The translations under genes and the position numbers were made by a program. This document shows, in pieces, positions 60,847 through 64,000 of a DNA stretch of 64,000 bases. The notes beneath the pieces were generated by a model. The model saw only the letters and a list, made by a program, of their open reading frames with translations. It was not told the origin of the DNA and made no database searches. The first letter of the stretch is position 1, and each line of letters begins with the position of its first letter. This stretch comes from Pacificispira sp002696645 (GTDB lineage Bacteria > Pseudomonadota > Alphaproteobacteria > UBA8366 > Aestuariispiraceae), in assembly GCF_048892425.1 (NCBI RefSeq), contig NZ_JBLZHU010000011.1:62001-126000 (forward strand), given 5' to 3'.

Positions 60847-61410
60847 TTATCCGTTCTTCAGAGCCTTTTGCGCCAGAACCCGATTATACATGTCGGTCAT
60901 TGCCGACCCCCAACAACAAAAAATAACCTTTTCGATGCCTGAATTCTCCGCCAAAGCATCATACACGGTAGATATTGCAATTTCTGTCGCCAATTCCGCC
61001 GGATAGCCGTATGCCCCAGTGGAGATTGCCGGAAATGCGACGCTGCGCACGTTATTTTCCACAGCCAATTGCAAACAATTACGATAACAGGATGCCAAAA
61101 ACCCCGCTTCTCCGGATTGTCCGTCGATCCAGATCGGACCGACAGTATGAATGACGTGACGCGCCGCCAATCGAAAGCCTGGGGTGATGCGAGCCTCCCC
61201 GGTCGGGCATCCGCCCAAACCGGCACAATATTCCATCATTTCTGGCCCGGCAGCGTGATGAATAGCCCCGTCAACGCCCCCGCCCCCGATCAGGGGTTCA
61301 TTCGCAGCGTTTACAATCGCATCCACGGTCAACCGTGTAATATCGCCATCAATAACGGCGATCCGATTGTCGTTGGAAAAGTTAGCTTCTTTCATGTGCG
61401 CTACCGACAT
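60847..61410 (-). CDS. Macrodomain O-acetyl-ADP-ribose deacetylase
   Basis: 187 residues; the start at 61410 has GGAG a few bases upstream, and a later ATG at 61395 is possible. ADP-ribose-binding motifs: DAIVNAANEPLIGGGGVDGAIHHAAG, and AFPAISTGAYGYP. This is the YmdB/MacroD-type hydrolase that removes acetyl from O-acetyl-ADP-ribose (a sirtuin product) or ADP-ribose from proteins. Located 75 bp from the Pat-type acetyltransferase, on the same strand and upstream of it. Copy C of the dispersed element lies in front of the start. Confidence 0.95.
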   Translation of the reverse strand: MSVAHMKEANFSNDNRIAVIDGDITRLTVDAIVNAANEPLIGGGGVDGAIHHAAGPEMMEYCAGLGGCPTGEARITPGFRLAARHVIHTVGPIWIDGQSGEAGFLASCYRNCLQLAVENNVRSVAFPAISTGAYGYPAELATEIAISTVYDALAENSGIEKVIFCCWGSAMTDMYNRVLAQKALKNG

Positions 61411-61428
61411 TTCTCCAGCTTTCGGCTA

Positions 61429-61529
61429 GAGCATCATGCGCTCGCATGCGCTCACACAGGATACTCTAACCACATATTTTCTGAGCAAATACGTCGTCAC
61501 AAACGATCCCGTTTGTTCGGGATTTGCTC
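61429..61529 (+). repeat. Dispersed two-hairpin element, copy C
   Basis: 101 bp: GAGCATCATGCGCTCGCATG to TCGGGATTTGCTC, the closest to copy A in its second half. Lies in the 131-bp gap between the macrodomain and ppa genes. Confidence 0.9.
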
Positions 61530-61541
61530 TTGGAGGCCTGC

Positions 61542-62084
61542 CTATTTTGCCGCCACACTTTCGTTATGGGCGGTAATCGAGGCCTCAATCATCTCTGCAG
61601 CTTTTTTCGAGTCCGCCCATCCGATGATCTTGGCCCATTTACCGGGCTCAAGGTCCTTATAATGGGCAAAAAAATGGGCAATCTGATCAATCAGAATCTT
61701 TGGCAAATCCGTATAATCTGTCACTTCATCATAATAGGGATGCAGTTTGCTGTGGGGCACGGCGATGATTTTTTCATCCATGCCGCTTTCGTCTTCCATC
61801 ATCATCACACCAACCGGCCGCGACCGCACGATGCTGCCAGGTACCACGGGAACGCGCCCAACAACCAGCACGTCAATCGGGTCGCCATCCCCACATAAAG
61901 TATGCGGAATAAAGCCATAGTTTGCCGGATAGAACATGGCGGTATGCAGGAAACGGTCGACATACAGCGCCCCTGAATCCTTATCCAACTCATATTTCAC
62001 CGGTTCCGCCCCTTGGGGGACTTCGATCACAACATTAACGTCCCAAGGTGGCGCAATGCCTGTGGCAAGCAACTCAATCCGCAT
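61542..62084 (-). CDS. ppa: Inorganic pyrophosphatase
   Basis: 180 residues; family I Ppa. Metal-binding motif DGDPIDVLV, the active site segment YPANYGFIPHT and the C-terminal KIIAVP...FFAHYKDLE are all present. It hydrolyses pyrophosphate to drive biosynthetic reactions. The dispersed element C lies 12 bp beyond its stop. Monocistronic. Confidence 0.97.
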   Translation of the reverse strand: MRIELLATGIAPPWDVNVVIEVPQGAEPVKYELDKDSGALYVDRFLHTAMFYPANYGFIPHTLCGDGDPIDVLVVGRVPVVPGSIVRSRPVGVMMMEDESGMDEKIIAVPHSKLHPYYDEVTDYTDLPKILIDQIAHFFAHYKDLEPGKWAKIIGWADSKKAAEMIEASITAHNESVAAK

Positions 62085-62202
62085 AAAACTTCCTTTTCAT
62101 TTATCCGCGGTAACCGCAGCCGGCCACCAATGTCTGACCCTCTAGATAGTACTTAAATTGCTGCACTGCAACATGGGAGAAATCGTCGCAACGAAAAAAC
62201 AG

Positions 62203-63495
62203 TCAATCGGCTGACTTGGTTGGCTTATATGCCTTGTAGCGCGACAGCACGAAGATCAGCACCAAACCCGGCACCGCCAGGAACGAGGTCATGATGAAAA
62301 ACTCCACCCAACCGACCTGTTCTACCAGCCACCCGCTGGGGGTCGACAACAAGGTGCGCCCGAAAGCCATAAACGATGTCAACAAGGCATACTGCGTCGC
62401 TGTGAACTCACGATTACACAGCACCGACAGATAGGCAATAAAGGCTGCCGACCCCAATCCCCCAGTAAAATTATCGCCCCAGATCGCTATCGCCAACACA
62501 CTGACATCGGTGCCGGAAACAGCCACCCAGGCGTACAGCATATTTGTCGCTGCTTGCAGAATACCGCCAATCACAAGAGAGGGGAACAGCCCGATCGCGC
62601 GGACCAGCACGCCCCCGGCAAACACCCCCACCATGGTTGCAATTATTCCCGCCGTTTTACTGACCAACGCGATATCAGTGCCGGTAAAGCCCATATCGAC
62701 ATAGAAAGGATTGGCCATCGTCCCCCCGATGGCATCGCCAAATTTGTACAACAACACAAATGTCAGGATTACAAAGGCACCGGGACGCACCAGAAATTCC
62801 GAAAATGGAGAGATCACGCCAACCTTCATAAAGGTTTTCATATCCCTGATTTCCGCTGTCTTTGGATGATCGGGTTCCTTGACCAGTAAAACCGCCAACA
62901 TTCCCAGCGTCATGAACCCCGATAAGCACACAAATACCACGGCCCAGGAGACAAAATCAGACAGAAACAGAACGCCCGCCCCGGAAATCAAAAGACCAAT
63001 TCGATACCCACCTTGCGTGGCAGCCGCTCCAGCCCCTTGCTCGTCCTCCTCTAAAAGTTCAATGCGCAGGGCATCCAGCACCACATCCTGACTGGCGGAC
63101 AAAAATCCAATCGATGTGGTTAGAATCGCGACCGGTGCCAGCGCGACAACCGGATCTGTAAATCCAAGGGATGCAATAGCCGCCATCAGCAAAATCTGAA
63201 TGAACAGAGCCCATCCCCGGCGTTGACCCAGTTTCGCCGTAAACAGCGGCAGCGATATTTTATCGATCACTGGCGCCCACAGAAACTTTAACGCATAGGG
63301 GGTTCCGACTACGGCGAATAGACCAATCGACGTCAGATCCAGCCCCTGTGTCCGCAACCAATAGCCAAGCGTACTTAAAGTCAGCAACAACGGCAGGCCA
63401 CTGGCGATGCCCATCAGGGCGATCAGAATAATGCGCCTGTCTTTGTAAATCAGCAGGCCCGCCCTGAAGCGCTGTAACGCGGTGGTGTCGGTCAC
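62203..63495 (-). CDS. ampG: AmpG-like muropeptide permease (MFS)
   Basis: 430 residues with about 12 hydrophobic segments. AmpG hallmarks include MGIASGLPLLLTLSTLGYWLRTQGLDLTSIGLF, the FLWAPVIDK loop and SASQDVVLDALRIELL. AmpG imports GlcNAc-anhydro-MurNAc peptides made by lytic transglycosylases for recycling and can feed beta-lactamase induction. The transglycosylase encoded at 29767 would provide the substrate. Divergent from the DUF3572 gene. Confidence 0.92.
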   Translation of the reverse strand: MTDTTALQRFRAGLLIYKDRRIILIALMGIASGLPLLLTLSTLGYWLRTQGLDLTSIGLFAVVGTPYALKFLWAPVIDKISLPLFTAKLGQRRGWALFIQILLMAAIASLGFTDPVVALAPVAILTTSIGFLSASQDVVLDALRIELLEEDEQGAGAAATQGGYRIGLLISGAGVLFLSDFVSWAVVFVCLSGFMTLGMLAVLLVKEPDHPKTAEIRDMKTFMKVGVISPFSEFLVRPGAFVILTFVLLYKFGDAIGGTMANPFYVDMGFTGTDIALVSKTAGIIATMVGVFAGGVLVRAIGLFPSLVIGGILQAATNMLYAWVAVSGTDVSVLAIAIWGDNFTGGLGSAAFIAYLSVLCNREFTATQYALLTSFMAFGRTLLSTPSGWLVEQVGWVEFFIMTSFLAVPGLVLIFVLSRYKAYKPTKSAD

Positions 63496-63583
63496 GATGG
63501 GTCTAAATCCTTTTCGCCAGCGGTTGCGCGTGATATCGCGAATGACACGGGGACACTAGCCCTATTCGGTCGATGAGGCAGCA

Positions 63584-63856
63584 ATGAAGCAAGAACAGGC
63601 GGAAACCTTGGCGTTGCAGGCGTTAAGCTTTCTGGTGGAAGATGAAGATCGGCTGGACCGATTCCTGGCCCTGTCCGGATTAGACCAGAACGACCTGCGC
63701 GACCGCATCGCCGACCCGGCCTTTCTGGGTGGGGTTCTGGATCATATATTGGGGCACGAGCCTGATCTGTTGGACTTCGCCGCAGCGGCCGATATCGACC
63801 CAACAGTTGTTCTGCGCGCGCGGGCAACCCTGCCGGGCGTCAATCCGGACTGGTAA
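63584..63856 (+). CDS. DUF3572 protein
   Basis: 90 residues, acidic, all-helical, with the family start AETLALQALSFLVEDEDRLDRFLALSGLD and a conserved ADIDPTVVLRARATLPG tail. DUF3572 is nearly confined to alphaproteobacteria; its function is unknown. The last 17 bp overlap the convergent gene on the minus strand. Confidence 0.92.
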   Translation: MKQEQAETLALQALSFLVEDEDRLDRFLALSGLDQNDLRDRIADPAFLGGVLDHILGHEPDLLDFAAAADIDPTVVLRARATLPGVNPDW

Positions 63857-64000
63857 TCTGGGCCGGAATGGTAATGCGACAGTAATGCCGCCCATCCGTC
63901 AGCCGCGCCTGGATGCCTTTGGCAATGGCGGTCATATCCTCACAATAGCCTTCCGGCATAAATTCCAGATGACCCGCAGCCCGCAACAGGCCTGCTGCCC
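63840..64000 (-). CDS. 3-prime end of an unidentified gene, cut by the window edge
   Basis: Minus-strand frame with stop TGA at 63840-63842, open to the right edge (about 52 residues visible). It ends RLTDGRHYCRITIPAQITSPD and contains EFMPEGYCEDMTAIAKGIQA. Convergent with the DUF3572 gene, which it overlaps by 17 bp. The visible part is too short to identify. Confidence 0.55.
   Translation of the reverse strand, partial: AAGLLRAAGHLEFMPEGYCEDMTAIAKGIQARLTDGRHYCRITIPAQITSPD

Overview
The window is a stretch of alphaproteobacterial chromosome. Markers are an EipB-family envelope protein, an Mcd-type methylsuccinyl-CoA dehydrogenase, a DUF3572 protein, GluQRS, a ChaC/MsrB pair and AmpG. Rhodospirillales-like relatives are my best guess, but the sequence does not fix a genus. 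No rRNA, tRNA or CRISPR array was recognised. Most genes are compact and core-like, often with 4-bp ATGA overlaps.

Region 1 (about 1-5150) is an accessory, prophage-like island. It holds small orphan proteins, an S24-type repressor remnant without a DNA-binding domain or catalytic lysine, a secreted NUC1-type nuclease and a C-terminal remnant of a second nuclease copy. Two matching arrays of 10-bp then 12-bp tandem repeats lie downstream of these. A 56-residue ORF sits on the minus strand. Region 2 (5.2-11.0 kb) is core: TerB, an AEC transporter, a BciB/HCAR-type iron-sulfur flavoprotein, REP-like repeats and a DinG/XPD-like helicase.

Region 3 (11.0-16.5 kb) is a second accessory locus. It has a candidate small RNA, a Pro/Thr-rich gene split by a roughly 100-bp dispersed repeat, two tandem paralogous membrane proteins, and degraded and chimeric copies of the same genes flanking an adaA-eamA cargo pair. 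It is the most likely place for an undescribed system; an effector/immunity or contact-dependent arrangement is one possible reading.

Region 4 (16.5-64 kb) is mostly core. It covers PepN; a LysR/YqjG/pirin quinone-stress module; a Ca2+/Na+ antiporter; uvrC and uvrB; a lytic transglycosylase; MoaB; a Rieske/MFS pair with a SufR-like regulator; a TPR/glycosyltransferase protein; MsrB and ChaC; MarR and IlvE; a lipid A or lipid-carrier glycosylation cluster (GT2, LAB_N, PAP2, ArnT-like); and an OmpR/EnvZ-like pair. Further on are GluQRS, an AlkA-like glycosylase, an esterase, an HNH protein, an amine oxidase, Nudix and ACT proteins, Mcd, EipB, an M17 peptidase, a Pat-type acyl-CoA ligase/acetyltransferase beside a macrodomain protein, Ppa and AmpG.

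The clearest genome-scale signal is a roughly 100-bp, two-hairpin dispersed element present in five copies (11798, 21308 inverted, 25722 degenerate, 49824, 61429). One copy breaks a gene and another supplies the C-terminus and stop codon of yqjG. All family calls are from motif recognition by eye; no database search was run.
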